Shown here: one piece after another, positions 44,555 through 53,089 of the stretch | Layout of the letters: every line of letters begins with the position of its first letter | Position numbering within the stretch: position 1 is the stretch's first letter | NCBI RefSeq assembly: GCF_039649665.1 | Contig: NZ_JBDJAW010000001.1 | Span: 310,001 to 374,000 of the forward strand | Reading direction: 5' to 3' | Source of the DNA: Microbispora sp. ZYX-F-249 | GTDB lineage: Bacteria; Actinomycetota; Actinomycetes; Streptosporangiales; Streptosporangiaceae | Length of the DNA stretch: 64,000 bases | The notes under the pieces: generated by a model | What the model was told of the DNA's origin: nothing | The model's input: the letters and a program-made list of their open reading frames with translations, nothing else | Database searches by the model: none | Position numbers and translations under genes: made by a program

Positions 44555-46024
44555 TCAACGTGGGCTTGCAACCCGGAGGAAGCCCTCGGAGATCAGGGAG
44601 CGCAGCACCGCGGGAGCGTCGCGCAGCACCGCGTCCGGGTCCTCGCCGGTCAGTTCGGCGATCGCGGCGAGCAGCGGCCGCGTGGGCAGGTCGCCGTCGC
44701 ACACCCCGGCCAGGGCCGCCTCCACCGTCCCGACGGTGACCGTACGGCGCGCGCCCGAAGTCTGCCGCAGCACGATCCGGGAGGGGTCGTCGGCGCCGGG
44801 CTGCCCGACCCGCTCCTCCACCACCCCCTCGGCGGGCTTCAGGCGCGCGTCGAGCAGGTCCTCGTCGGACAACTCGTGGGCGGTGCGCGCCGCGCGCAGG
44901 ACCTCCTCGACCAGCGCGCCGGACGGAGGCTCGACCGGCTGCGTCATCTCCTCCACCCGCACGAGCGGGCCGAGCGACCCGGAGTCGTGCAGGGCGATCC
45001 AGCCGAAGCCGACGCCGGTCACGTCCATCGACTCGAACCAGCCGAGCCACTCGTCGTAGCGCTCCCGGTAGGCCGACGTGCCGTGCTCCGCGGAGTCCCG
45101 CAGCCACAGCTCGACGTACTCGGCCGGGTCCTGCACGTCGCGCTGCACGGCCCAGCCGTCGCAGCCGGTCTCCGCGAGCCAGCCGCCCACCCTGTCCTGC
45201 CAGTCCTCGCCCTTGACGTGCAGCCAGTTGGCGAGGAAGCGCGCGTGCCCGCCCTGGGCGAGGTGCCGGGGCGTGCGCCGTACGAGGTCGCGGCAGAACT
45301 CGTCGCCCCGCCGTCCCGCCTCGCGGTAGGTGTACCTGGCCTCGGGCGCGATGACGAACGGGGGGTTGGACACCACGAGGTCGAACCGCTCGCCGTCCAC
45401 GGGGTCGTACATCGAGCCCTCGCGCGCCTCGACGCCGGTCACGCCGGACAGGCCCCAGCTGAGGCGGGCCAGCCGCAGCGCCCTGCGGTTCACGTCGGTG
45501 GCGACGACGTCCTCCGCCCTGGGCGCCAGGTGCAGCACCTGCACGCCGCAGCCGGTGCCGAGGTCGAGCGCCCGCCCGACCGGCGCGGTCCAGCCGAGCT
45601 GGGCGAGGTTGGCCGAGGCCCCGCCCGCTCCCACCACGTGGTCGGGCCGCAGCGAGGGGTCGCCGGGCCGCACCTTGCGGTCGGACACCACGTACGCCGG
45701 GTCGCCCGTGCCGGTGTCCCACGGCTGGAGATGCACGGTGGCCTGCACGGAGTCGCCCAGGCGCACCAGCAGCCCGGCCTCGATGAGGTCCTGCAGCGGG
45801 AGGTCGGCGGCGGCCATGCTGACCGGGACGCCCAGCCACCACAGGCGGATCAGCGCGGCGAGGGGGTCGGCGTCCCTGGTGGCCCGCAGTGCGGGCACGA
45901 CCTCCTCGCGGGCCAGGGCGGAGGCGGCCATGTCACCCAGCCGCTCACGCACGCCGTCGATCGTGTATCCGGTCTCCACGAACCTGTCGCGAAGCCGCCG
46001 GACCAGGTCAGAAGGGGCGTCCAC
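44555..46024 (-). CDS. Class I SAM methyltransferase, HemK/RsmC-like core
   Basis: A 489-residue methyltransferase found widely in actinomycetes. An N-terminal region of about 150 residues precedes the SAM core: motif I ALDLGTGCGVQVLHLA, acidic VVATDVNRRALRLARLS and the catalytic VVSNPPFVIAPEARYTYREAG. The NPPF motif denotes methylation of a nitrogen in glutamine or a nucleobase, as in PrmC, RsmC or RlmG. C-terminal region is acidic and of unknown fold. A GTG start lies at 46024, ten bases from the TetR gene's stop at 46034. Confidence 0.88.
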   Translation of the reverse strand: MDAPSDLVRRLRDRFVETGYTIDGVRERLGDMAASALAREEVVPALRATRDADPLAALIRLWWLGVPVSMAAADLPLQDLIEAGLLVRLGDSVQATVHLQPWDTGTGDPAYVVSDRKVRPGDPSLRPDHVVGAGGASANLAQLGWTAPVGRALDLGTGCGVQVLHLAPRAEDVVATDVNRRALRLARLSWGLSGVTGVEAREGSMYDPVDGERFDLVVSNPPFVIAPEARYTYREAGRRGDEFCRDLVRRTPRHLAQGGHARFLANWLHVKGEDWQDRVGGWLAETGCDGWAVQRDVQDPAEYVELWLRDSAEHGTSAYRERYDEWLGWFESMDVTGVGFGWIALHDSGSLGPLVRVEEMTQPVEPPSGALVEEVLRAARTAHELSDEDLLDARLKPAEGVVEERVGQPGADDPSRIVLRQTSGARRTVTVGTVEAALAGVCDGDLPTRPLLAAIAELTGEDPDAVLRDAPAVLRSLISEGFLRVASPR

Positions 46025-46033
46025 AGATCGAAT

Positions 46034-46624
46034 CTACGGCATCTTCAGGCTGTTCCAGGCGGCCTCGCCCAGCTCGCGGATCTCCTCCTGCGTGGGCTGG
46101 TGGGCGCCGCTGAACCACAGGCGGCACATCTCCTGCGCCGGGCCGAGCCACAGCACGTAGCACATGGTGGCGGGGACGGGACGGAGCACGCCGTCCTTCA
46201 TGTGCGGCCGCCACCAGTCGGAGACCTGCCGGAAGAACTCGCGCCGCGACTCCGCGACCTCCGGGCCGCCGGGCTCGTTGCGCCGGGGCGGACGCTCGCT
46301 GATCAGCAGGCGGGCGCGCTCGGGGTGCTCGCCGCACCACGCCATGTGCATCGCGACGATCGCCTCGATGCCGGCGCGGGCGTCCTCGTGGCGGACGAGC
46401 TCGCCGACGAAGGCGTCCTGGTACATGTCGAGGATCTCGGCGTAGAGCACGCCGAAGACGTGTTCCTTGCTCGTGAAGTGGTGATAGAAGCTGCCGACGC
46501 TGACGCCGCTCTCCTGCCGGAGGCTGGCCAGGGTGGTGGCCGACACCCCGCTCTGGCTGAACCTGCGCAGGGCGCCCTCGATGATCCTGGCCCTGCCGTC
46601 CCGCGCGCTCTTCGCGTTCTTCAC
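46034..46624 (-). CDS. TetR family regulator coupled to a GNAT gene
   Basis: A 196-residue regulator: HTH in VSATTLASLRQESGVSVGSFYHHFTSKEHVF (about residues 26-56). The ligand domain includes CGEHPERARLLISERPPRRNEP. The GTG at 46624 overlaps the stop of the upstream GNAT gene (GTGA), so the two are made together. Its ligand and targets are unknown; the operon partner is the most likely target. Confidence 0.9.
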   Translation of the reverse strand: MKNAKSARDGRARIIEGALRRFSQSGVSATTLASLRQESGVSVGSFYHHFTSKEHVFGVLYAEILDMYQDAFVGELVRHEDARAGIEAIVAMHMAWCGEHPERARLLISERPPRRNEPGGPEVAESRREFFRQVSDWWRPHMKDGVLRPVPATMCYVLWLGPAQEMCRLWFSGAHQPTQEEIRELGEAAWNSLKMP

Positions 46625-47151
46625 ATAGTCAATGGTGAACCAACAGAACCTTGTTCTGCAAATGCGAGGCGCGCTTTGATCTCGACGGATGGGCCGTGTG
46701 TGACGATTGTGGCAGAGGGCCACGTCCTTCGCACCATCGCCAGCACCCGCCGGTTCTCGGTCATGACGTCCATGCCGGCGACGACCGCGCCGCGCACGGA
46801 CGCCCGGCGCAGGAGGGTGCGCACGAGCCGCGAGCCGATGCCGAGGTTCTGCCACCGGTCGTCCACCACGACCGCGATCTCGGCCTCGACTCCGCCGTCG
46901 CCGTCGGCGAGGTGGCTCATCGCGTGCCCGATGACGGCGTCGCCGTGCAGCGCGAGCAGCGCGTCCCGCCTGTCGTCCCGCGCGACCATGGCGCGGACCA
47001 GGCTCGCGCTCGGCCGGCCCGGGCCGACGAAGAACCGGTTCGTCAGCGTGGCCCGCGACAGGCCCTGCAGGAAGAGCCGCACCCGCTCCTCGTCGTCGTC
47101 CGGGCACGCCGCACGGATGTCCACGACGGGTCTCGCCTGAGTTCCCAACAT
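46621..47151 (-). CDS. GNAT acetyltransferase
   Basis: A 176-residue acetyltransferase: IRAACPDDDEERVRLFLQGLS, then AEIAVVVDDRWQNLGIGSRLVRTLLRRAS with the Q/RxxGxG acetyl-CoA motif (WQNLGIG), and MTENRRVLAMVRR. It resembles the catalytic part of Pat-like protein lysine acetyltransferases but lacks a cyclic-nucleotide domain. ATG at 47151 chosen; a TTG at 47187 would extend into the divergent regulator's operator region. First gene of the GNAT-TetR pair, divergent from an HxlR regulator. Confidence 0.85.
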   Translation of the reverse strand: MLGTQARPVVDIRAACPDDDEERVRLFLQGLSRATLTNRFFVGPGRPSASLVRAMVARDDRRDALLALHGDAVIGHAMSHLADGDGGVEAEIAVVVDDRWQNLGIGSRLVRTLLRRASVRGAVVAGMDVMTENRRVLAMVRRTWPSATIVTHGPSVEIKARLAFAEQGSVGSPLTM

Positions 47152-47177
47152 GGACTCAGCGTCCCCCGTCGCACCTG

Positions 47178-47203
47178 AGTCTGTCAACTAGACTTAGATG
47201 TCT
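47178..47203. promoter_or_regulatory. Overlapping short inverted repeats between GNAT and HxlR genes
   Basis: AGTCT (47178-47182) pairs with AGACT (47190-47194) across 7 bp, and AGAC (47190-47193) pairs with GTCT (47200-47203) across 6 bp, so three AGTCT-type elements alternate. Suits tandem binding of HxlR or TetR dimers controlling both directions. Confidence 0.45.
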
Positions 47204-47222
47204 GCGGGAGGTTGTGGTTACG

Positions 47223-47699
47223 ATGCGCGACATGCGGCGTTATCGGGTGGACAACTGCTCCATCGAGCGAACCCTCGCCGTTCTGGGCGAGAAGTGGACC
47301 TTCCTCGTCCTCCGGGAGGCGTTCAACGGCATCCGGCGCTTCGCCGACCTGCAGACGCGCACCGGTGCGCCCCGGCAGGTGCTGAGCGCGCGGCTGTCGC
47401 GGCTCGTCGACGAGGGCCTGCTGCGCAAGGTGCCCTACCAGGAGCCCGGCCAGCGCCAGCGCGACGAGTACCGGCTCACCCAGAAGGGCCTCGACCTCTA
47501 CCCGATCATGATCGCGCTCATGCACTGGGGTGACCGTTATGTGGCCGATCCCGAGGGACCGCCGGTCGTGGTGACCCACCGCGACTGCGGCGCGCCCGTC
47601 GCACTGCACCTCGTGTGCGAGGAGGGCCACGAAATCGGGGGTCCGCGCGAGGTGACCCCCCGCCCCGGCCCCGGCGCCCGGCTGAGCACCCCTGCTTGA
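47223..47699 (+). CDS. HxlR-family transcriptional regulator
   Basis: A 158-residue winged-helix protein: CSIERTLAVLGEKWTFLVLREAFNGIRRFADLQTRTGAPRQVLSARLSRLVDEGLLRK is the HxlR/DUF24 signature, with the N-terminal cysteine (NCSIERT) that in YodB/HypR relatives senses electrophiles or disulfide stress. The C-terminus is extended with further cysteines (HRDCGAP, HLVCEEG). The ATG at 47223 follows a GGGAGG site; the GTG at 47214 is too close to it. It may react to quinones or aldehydes. Confidence 0.9.
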   Translation: MRDMRRYRVDNCSIERTLAVLGEKWTFLVLREAFNGIRRFADLQTRTGAPRQVLSARLSRLVDEGLLRKVPYQEPGQRQRDEYRLTQKGLDLYPIMIALMHWGDRYVADPEGPPVVVTHRDCGAPVALHLVCEEGHEIGGPREVTPRPGPGARLSTPA

Positions 47700-47748
47700 G
47701 ACACGTCCTGACAGCAGGACCGGTCGTGGCGCTGCCTAGGCTGGTGGC

Positions 47749-48534
47749 GTGTACCGGTTCCTCCTCACGCGCCGCTGGGTCGGGCTGCATCTGCTCGTGC
47801 TCGCGCTGATCCCCGCCTTCTTCTTCCTGGGCAAGTGGCAGTGGGGACGGTTCGAGGAGCGGTCGGCCACCAGCGCCCTGATCACCGCCAACCTCGGCGC
47901 CGCTCCCGTGCCGATCGACCGGCTGGGCCGGCCCGGCGCGACCGTGCCGGAGCGGGACAGGTACCGCATCGTCACCGCCACCGGCCGGTACGACCCCGCC
48001 CACGAGCTCGTGGTGCGCCGGCGCACCCTCAACACCCGGGTGGGGTTCTACGTGATCACCCCGCTCGTCACGCCGCAGGGCGCCGTGCTGGTGAACCGGG
48101 GCTGGGTCCCGGCCGGGGCGACCGCGGACGCCCCGCCGCGGGTGCCCGCGCCGCCCACCGGGGAGGTGACGGTCACCGGACGGCTCCGCCCGGCCGAGAC
48201 CCGGGAGAACACCGGCATCAGGAACCGCTCCGGGCTGCCCGCCGGCCAGATCCTGCTGATCGACACGCCCGCCCTCGCCAAGGGCCTGCCGTACGGGGTC
48301 TTCGGGGGGTTCGTCGAGCTCACCGCGCAGACTCCCATGCCGGCCGAGGCGCCGGAGCTCCTGCCCCCGCCGGACGTCGGCGGCGGAGGCGGGCTCAACC
48401 TGGCCTACGCCGTGCAGTGGTGGCTGTTCATCGGCATCGCGGTGGGCGGCTGGGTGCTGCTGGTGCGCCGCGAGGCCCGCGACCTCCGGACGGAGCGGGA
48501 GTCACAGGGCGTGACCGTACGCGCCGCAAGGTGA
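47749..48534 (+). CDS. SURF1-family cytochrome c oxidase assembly protein
   Basis: A 261-residue membrane protein that helps insert haem into the aa3-type cytochrome c oxidase. Transmembrane helices lie at each end (VGLHLLVLALIPAFFFLGKWQW and VQWWLFIGIAVGGWVLLV). Between them are GKWQWGRFEER, VTATGRYDP, GFYVITPLVTPQGAVLVNRGWVP and the C-terminal LNLAYAVQWWLFI, the SURF1 signature. Gly-Arg-Tyr-Asp is conserved. GTG start. Confidence 0.93.
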   Translation: MYRFLLTRRWVGLHLLVLALIPAFFFLGKWQWGRFEERSATSALITANLGAAPVPIDRLGRPGATVPERDRYRIVTATGRYDPAHELVVRRRTLNTRVGFYVITPLVTPQGAVLVNRGWVPAGATADAPPRVPAPPTGEVTVTGRLRPAETRENTGIRNRSGLPAGQILLIDTPALAKGLPYGVFGGFVELTAQTPMPAEAPELLPPPDVGGGGGLNLAYAVQWWLFIGIAVGGWVLLVRREARDLRTERESQGVTVRAAR

Positions 48535-48565
48535 GCGAACGGATACCAACCGGAGACCTCGCAGC

Positions 48566-48604
48566 TTGTACCGTGTTATCCCTTGGCCCTACCGTTTACT
48601 ACCG
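48566..48604 (+). promoter_or_regulatory. Promoter of a probable leaderless transcript
   Basis: TTGTAC (48566-48571) and TACCGT (48590-48595) are separated by 18 bp. The GTG start at 48604 lies 8 bases after the -10 element and has no Shine-Dalgarno sequence, so transcription should begin at or next to the start codon. Leaderless mRNAs are common in actinobacteria. Confidence 0.5.
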
Positions 48605-49800
48605 TGACGACGCCGCTGCATACCGACCCAGAGCCGAGGCGGCGGGACTTCGTGATCATCTCGGTCGATGATCACCTGATCGAGCCGGCCGATCTCTTCG
48701 AGGACCGCCTCCCCGAGAAGTACAAGGACCTCGCGCCCAAGGTCGTGGAGACCGACTCGGGCCACCAGGTGTGGCGGTACGGTGGCGCCACCTATCCCTG
48801 CGCGGGGCTGGACGTGGGCGCGGGCCTGCCCAAGGAGCAGTGGACGCTCGATCCCGTCCGTTTCGAGGACATGCGGGCGGGCTGCTACGACATCGAGGCC
48901 CGGATCGACGACATGGACCGGGCCGGGATCTGGGCGGCCCTGTGCTTCCCCGGCATGCTCGCGAGCCAGGCCGGAGTGGCGTTCGGCCGCACCCGCGACC
49001 AGGATCTCGGGCTCGCGCTCGTGCGGGCCTGGAACGACTGGCACGTCGACGTGTGGGCCGGCACCTACCCCGAGCGCATGATCGCGCTGCAGCTTCCCTG
49101 GCTCCCCGATCCCGAGATCGCGGCGAAGGAGATCAGGGCCAACGCCGCACGCGGGTTCAAGGCCGTCGTGTTCCCCGAGTTCCCCACCCGGCTGCGGCTG
49201 CCGTCGATCCACAGCCGCCACTGGGACCCGTTCTTCGCCGCCTGCGAGGAGACGGGGACCGTGGTGTGCCTGCACACCGGCGCGTCCTCCTGGGCACCGG
49301 TGCCGTCGCCCGACACCCCGGTGGAGGCGATCACCACGCTGATCCCGGCCAGCGCGATGTTCGCCTGCGCCGACTGGCTGTGGTCGGGGGTGGCGCTGCG
49401 CTTCCCCAAGCTGCGCGTCCTCATCGTGGAGGGCGGCGTCGGGTGGCTGCCGATGCTGGCCGAGCGGGCCGACTACGCGCTCGACCACCCGGTCGCGGGC
49501 GAGCCGAGCTGGGAGGGCGGCCTGAAGCCCAGCGAGGTGCTGCGGCGCAACTTCTTCTTCGGCACGCTCGACGACAGCGCGCTGAGCTCGGTGCGGCTCG
49601 CCGTCGGCATGGAGCGGGTGATGCTGGAGACCGGCTACCCGCGCGCGGAGTCCACCTGGCCGGACACCCAGCGCGCGGTGGCCCGCAACCTCGGCAGCCT
49701 GCCTCCCGCCGACATCGCCAGGGTCTCGTACGGCAACGCCGCACGCCTGTTCGGCCACCCCCTGCCCTCGCGGGCCTGGCTGCGGCAGGAGCAGCTCTAA
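48604..49800 (+). CDS. Amidohydrolase-family (ACMSD-like) protein with altered metal site
   Basis: A 398-residue TIM-barrel protein of the amidohydrolase_2 group: FVIISVDDHLIEPADLF (DxH motif), RAWNDWHVDVWAG, VVCLHTGASSW and VEGGVGWLPML, typical of the large actinobacterial family with ACMSD-like decarboxylases. In most members the C-terminal metal ligand and next histidine occur in a motif like ETDYPH; here it is LETGYPRAESTWPDT, so the aspartate and histidine are Gly and Arg. Catalysis by the usual mechanism is doubtful. Stop overlaps that of the convergent YkvA gene. Confidence 0.82.
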   Translation: MTTPLHTDPEPRRRDFVIISVDDHLIEPADLFEDRLPEKYKDLAPKVVETDSGHQVWRYGGATYPCAGLDVGAGLPKEQWTLDPVRFEDMRAGCYDIEARIDDMDRAGIWAALCFPGMLASQAGVAFGRTRDQDLGLALVRAWNDWHVDVWAGTYPERMIALQLPWLPDPEIAAKEIRANAARGFKAVVFPEFPTRLRLPSIHSRHWDPFFAACEETGTVVCLHTGASSWAPVPSPDTPVEAITTLIPASAMFACADWLWSGVALRFPKLRVLIVEGGVGWLPMLAERADYALDHPVAGEPSWEGGLKPSEVLRRNFFFGTLDDSALSSVRLAVGMERVMLETGYPRAESTWPDTQRAVARNLGSLPPADIARVSYGNAARLFGHPLPSRAWLRQEQL

Positions 49801-50147
49801 CGACGGACCTTGCCGGTGTGGACGGGCCGGTCGCCGTGCTCCCAGTCGACGAACTGGCCGCTCTCGCCGAGCAGCGCGGTCGCCAGCCACAGGAACACGC
49901 CGAAGTCGTCGACGACGCCGATGCCCAGGAGGAAGTCGGGGACGACGTCGATCGGCGACACGATGTACGCCACGGCCATGCCGAGCATGGCGAGCTTGCC
50001 CTTGGTCATACCGGGGTAGTCGCCCTTGATCGCGGCGCGGAGCATCCGGGGCACGGCCCGGATGCGGGCCCCGAGCCCCGGCGAGCCGGGCTTGGAGACC
50101 TCGCGGTAGGCGCGCCAGGTGGCCGCCGCACGTCCTGCCTTCACCAT
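49797..50147 (-). CDS. YkvA-like (DUF1232) membrane protein
   Basis: A 116-residue protein: YIVSPIDVVPDFLLGIGVVDDFGVFLWLATAL is the DUF1232 hallmark, two hydrophobic segments around the Pro-Asp. Function unknown; related proteins are near membrane or heat-shock genes. The ATG has a GGAGG site. The last four bases overlap the stop of the amidohydrolase gene. Confidence 0.9.
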   Translation of the reverse strand: MVKAGRAAATWRAYREVSKPGSPGLGARIRAVPRMLRAAIKGDYPGMTKGKLAMLGMAVAYIVSPIDVVPDFLLGIGVVDDFGVFLWLATALLGESGQFVDWEHGDRPVHTGKVRR

Positions 50148-50221
50148 GAGGACACCTCCAGGTGGATTCCCCTGCCCGCTTTGCCTTCCCGATAACGTCC
50201 GGCGGCGCTCCCCCGGTTCCG

Positions 50222-51172
50222 TCAGGAGCCCGGCGCGAGGTCCCGTACGGCCTGGGCCACGTCGCCGTGAGGCAGGGGGGCGAGCACGGGCGTGTCGAGC
50301 CCCGCGGCGACGTACTCCCGGACGCGGGCACGGCAGGTCGCCGCGTCGCCGTGCACGATCAGGTCGTCCACGACCTCGTCGGGGATCGCCGTGAGCGCGG
50401 CCTTGCGGTCCCCGGCCGCCCAGGCCTCCTGCATGGGCCGCAGCGCCTCACCCCGGCCGAGCCATTCATGGAAGGCCGCGTACACCGGCACGGTGAGGTA
50501 GGAGGCCAGCAGCCGGCGGCCGATCTCCCGCGCCTTCGCGGCGTCCTCGGTCACCACGACGAACAGCCGCGCGGTGAGCTCGGTCTCCGGCCCCAGCTCG
50601 GCCCGGACCTTCCGTACGTCCTGGGGCGACAACCAGTTGGTGATCGCGCCGTCGGCCTCGCGGGCGGCCAGGCGGAGCATGCCGGGGCGCAGCGCGGCCA
50701 GCACGATCTTCGGCGGCGTCGCGGGGGCCTTCTCCAGCCGGAAGCCCTTCACGGCGAAGGTCTCGTAGCTCTCGGTGACCTTCTCCCCCGCCAGCGCCGC
50801 GCGCAGGAAGCGCAGGGTGTCGCGGACCCGCGCGTACGGCTTGTCGAACTCGCCGGCGTTCCAGTTTCCCACGATGACCGGGGACGACGCGCCGATGCCC
50901 AGCACGAACCTGCCCGGGGCGACGTCGGCCAGCGTGGCCGCCGACATGGCCAGCAGGGCCGGGCCGCGGGTGTAGACGGGGACGATCGCGGTGCCCAGGC
51001 GCAGGGACGGCGCCCATTCGGCCGCCAGGGCCAGCGGGACGAACCCGTCCGTGCCGCCCACCTCGGCCGACCACGCGTCGGTGTAGCCCAGTGCGGGCAG
51101 CTCGGCGATGAGCTCCTTCGACTCGACCGGCGTCTGCCCGAAGAACGGAATCGTCATGCCCCAGCGGTCCAC
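50222..51172 (-). CDS. F420-type LLM oxidoreductase
   Basis: A 316-residue luciferase-like enzyme: WGMTIPFFGQTPVESKELIAELPALGYTDAWSAEVGGTDGFVPLALAA, then FVLGIGASSPVIVGNWNAGEF, and LAALRPGMLRLAAREADGAITNWL, as in coenzyme F420-dependent tetrahydromethanopterin-reductase-like actinobacterial proteins. The substrate is unknown. The GTG at 51172 has a GGAAGGGG site 5 bp upstream, favouring it over a TTG at 51187. The promoter carries a strong palindrome and a TetR gene lies directly upstream on the same strand. Confidence 0.88.
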   Translation of the reverse strand: MDRWGMTIPFFGQTPVESKELIAELPALGYTDAWSAEVGGTDGFVPLALAAEWAPSLRLGTAIVPVYTRGPALLAMSAATLADVAPGRFVLGIGASSPVIVGNWNAGEFDKPYARVRDTLRFLRAALAGEKVTESYETFAVKGFRLEKAPATPPKIVLAALRPGMLRLAAREADGAITNWLSPQDVRKVRAELGPETELTARLFVVVTEDAAKAREIGRRLLASYLTVPVYAAFHEWLGRGEALRPMQEAWAAGDRKAALTAIPDEVVDDLIVHGDAATCRARVREYVAAGLDTPVLAPLPHGDVAQAVRDLAPGS

Positions 51173-51200
51173 GGCCACCCCTTCCAAGGTCTCGCCCCGA

Positions 51201-51222
51201 CCATACCAACCGGACGGTATGG
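51201..51222. promoter_or_regulatory. TetR operator between TetR gene and LLM gene
   Basis: Perfect 7-bp arms CCATACC (51201-51207) and GGTATGG (51216-51222) around AACCGGAC. Inside, TACCAACCGGACGGTA is close to the TACCGACCGGTCGGTA type sites of AcrR/TetR regulators. It sits before the LLM start and 9 bp after the TetR stop. Confidence 0.6.
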
Positions 51223-51230
51223 CGTCGCGG

Positions 51231-51887
51231 TCACGCCCGGAGTTCGTGGACCACCTCGATGACCTCCCTGGCCACGCCCTTGATGCCGGGCAGATGCGAC
51301 AAACCGACCAGACGGTCGACGAGCGGGACGACCCGGTCGATCAGCCGGTAGGTGCGCGCACACCCCGGCGAGTCGTCATGGACCCAGAACAGCACGACTC
51401 CCATCCACAGCAGCCACAGCAGTTCCGGAAGCTCCTCGCGCAGTTCGTCGTCCATGCGCCCGGCCGAACCCTCGACCACCTCCCGGTAGAGCGCGACGGC
51501 CGACTCGCGCGCGGGGGCGGACTCGGCGCTGAACGGGCTCAGGGGATTGCTGGGCTCCGCCGCGTGCTTGAAGAACTTCACCGCGAACTCGTGGTACGGC
51601 TCGGAGATCCGCACCCACTCCCGCAGCACGCCCCCGAGCCGTCCGGCGAAGGACCGCTCGGCGGCGAACACCTCGCGGCACGCCGCCTCGTGCGTCGCCT
51701 GCGCCCGGTCGTAGTACGCCTGGATCAGCTGCTCTTTGGACCTGAAGTAGTAGTAGGCGTTGCCCACCGACACGCCCGCCTCCGCGGCGATGGCGCGCAT
51801 CGTGGTCGCCTCGTACCCCCGCTCCCTGAACAGCCGGAGGGCCGTCTCGACGATCAGCTCCCGTGTCTTCTCGGCCACGCTCGTCAC
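51231..51887 (-). CDS. TetR family regulator of the LLM gene
   Basis: A 218-residue regulator with HTH YEATTMRAIAAEAGVSVGNAYYYFRSKEQLIQAYY (about residues 25-59). The ligand domain has FFKHAAEPSNPLSPFSAES and LLWMGVVLFWVHDDSP, typical of a common actinomycete TetR subfamily. The GTG at 51887 (VTSVAEKTRE) is used. It lies 58 bp before the F420-type LLM gene and probably represses it via the palindrome at 51201. Confidence 0.92.
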   Translation of the reverse strand: MTSVAEKTRELIVETALRLFRERGYEATTMRAIAAEAGVSVGNAYYYFRSKEQLIQAYYDRAQATHEAACREVFAAERSFAGRLGGVLREWVRISEPYHEFAVKFFKHAAEPSNPLSPFSAESAPARESAVALYREVVEGSAGRMDDELREELPELLWLLWMGVVLFWVHDDSPGCARTYRLIDRVVPLVDRLVGLSHLPGIKGVAREVIEVVHELRA

Positions 51888-52021
51888 TGTACGGGTCGGG
51901 CCCGCGTCCGGTCATGAACCGACAAGATGATCCACGCGTGGCGGCAAACCGCGCTACCGGCGCACGCGCGCCGACGGCGCGGCACTGTACCGCGCCGCGC
52001 CGTCAGAGGTGTGGGCAGACC

Positions 52022-53089
52022 TTACGCGAACTCGGTGGCGACCAGCGCCGCGATCTCGGCGGTGTTGAGCGCGGCGCCCTTGCGGAGGTTGTCGCCGCAC
52101 AGGAACAGGTCGAGCGTGTTCGGGAAGTCGAGCGCCTGGCGGATCCGGCCGACGTACGTCGGGTCGGTGCCCACGACGTCCGCCGGGGTCGGAAACACGC
52201 CGTTCGCGGGGTCGTCGAGCACCACCACGGTCGGCGCGGCGTCCAGGAGCGCCCGGGCGCCCTCGACCGTGACCTCCCGCTCGAACGTCGCGTGGACGGC
52301 CAGCGAGTGGGTGGTCACCACCGGGACGCGGACGCAGGTCGCCGAGACCTTCAGGTCCGGGATGCCGAGGATCTTGCGCGACTCGTTGCGGACCTTGAGC
52401 TCCTCGGAGGTCCAGCCGCCGTCCTTGAGCGAGCCCGCCAGCGGCACCACGTTGAGCACCAGCGGGGCGGGGAACGGCGAGTCCGCCAGGTCGGGCACGG
52501 CCTTGCGCACGTCACCCGCGACGGTGCCCATCGTCCGGTCGCCGGCGACGGCCTCGATCTCGCTGTAGAGCCGCTCGGGCCCGGCCACCCCGGCCCCGGA
52601 CACCGCCTGGTAGGAGGCCACGACCAGCTCGCGCAGGCCGTACTCGCGGTGCAGGGCGCCCATGGCGGCCATCATCGACAGCGTCGTGCAGTTGGGGTTC
52701 GAGATGATCCCCTTGGGCCGGTTGCGGGCCTGCTCGGGGTTGCACTCGGGCACCACGAGCGGCACGTCCGGGTCCATCCGGAAGGCGCCGGAGTTGTCCA
52801 CGGCCACCGCGCCGCGCGAGGCGGCGATCGGCGCCCACTCGGCGGAGACCTCGTCCGGCACGTCGAACATCGCGATGTCGACGCCGTCGAACGCCTCCGG
52901 CGACAGCGCCCGGACGACGACGTCCTCGCCGCGCACGCTCAGCACCTTGCCCGCCGAGCGCGGCGAGGCGATCAGCCGGATCTCGCCGTACGCGTCGGAC
53001 AGGTCGCGGCGGCTGGTCAGGATGTCGAGCATGACGGTGCCGACGGCACCGGTCGCGCCGACGACGGCGAGGGTGGGCTTGCGGCTCAT
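52022..53089 (-). CDS. asd: Aspartate-semialdehyde dehydrogenase
   Basis: Reduces aspartyl phosphate to aspartate semialdehyde, the branch point for lysine/diaminopimelate, threonine and methionine. 355 residues: NADP motif [13 protein letters not shown], catalytic cysteine in [14 protein letters not shown], substrate-binding [11 protein letters not shown], and [14 protein letters not shown]. The ATG overlaps the lysC stop by 4 bp (ATGA), so the kinase and dehydrogenase are coupled. Confidence 0.97.
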   Translation of the reverse strand: MSRKPTLAVVGATGAVGTVMLDILTSRRDLSDAYGEIRLIASPRSAGKVLSVRGEDVVVRALSPEAFDGVDIAMFDVPDEVSAEWAPIAASRGAVAVDNSGAFRMDPDVPLVVPECNPEQARNRPKGIISNPNCTTLSMMAAMGALHREYGLRELVVASYQAVSGAGVAGPERLYSEIEAVAGDRTMGTVAGDVRKAVPDLADSPFPAPLVLNVVPLAGSLKDGGWTSEELKVRNESRKILGIPDLKVSATCVRVPVVTTHSLAVHATFEREVTVEGARALLDAAPTVVVLDDPANGVFPTPADVVGTDPTYVGRIRQALDFPNTLDLFLCGDNLRKGAALNTAEIAALVATEFA

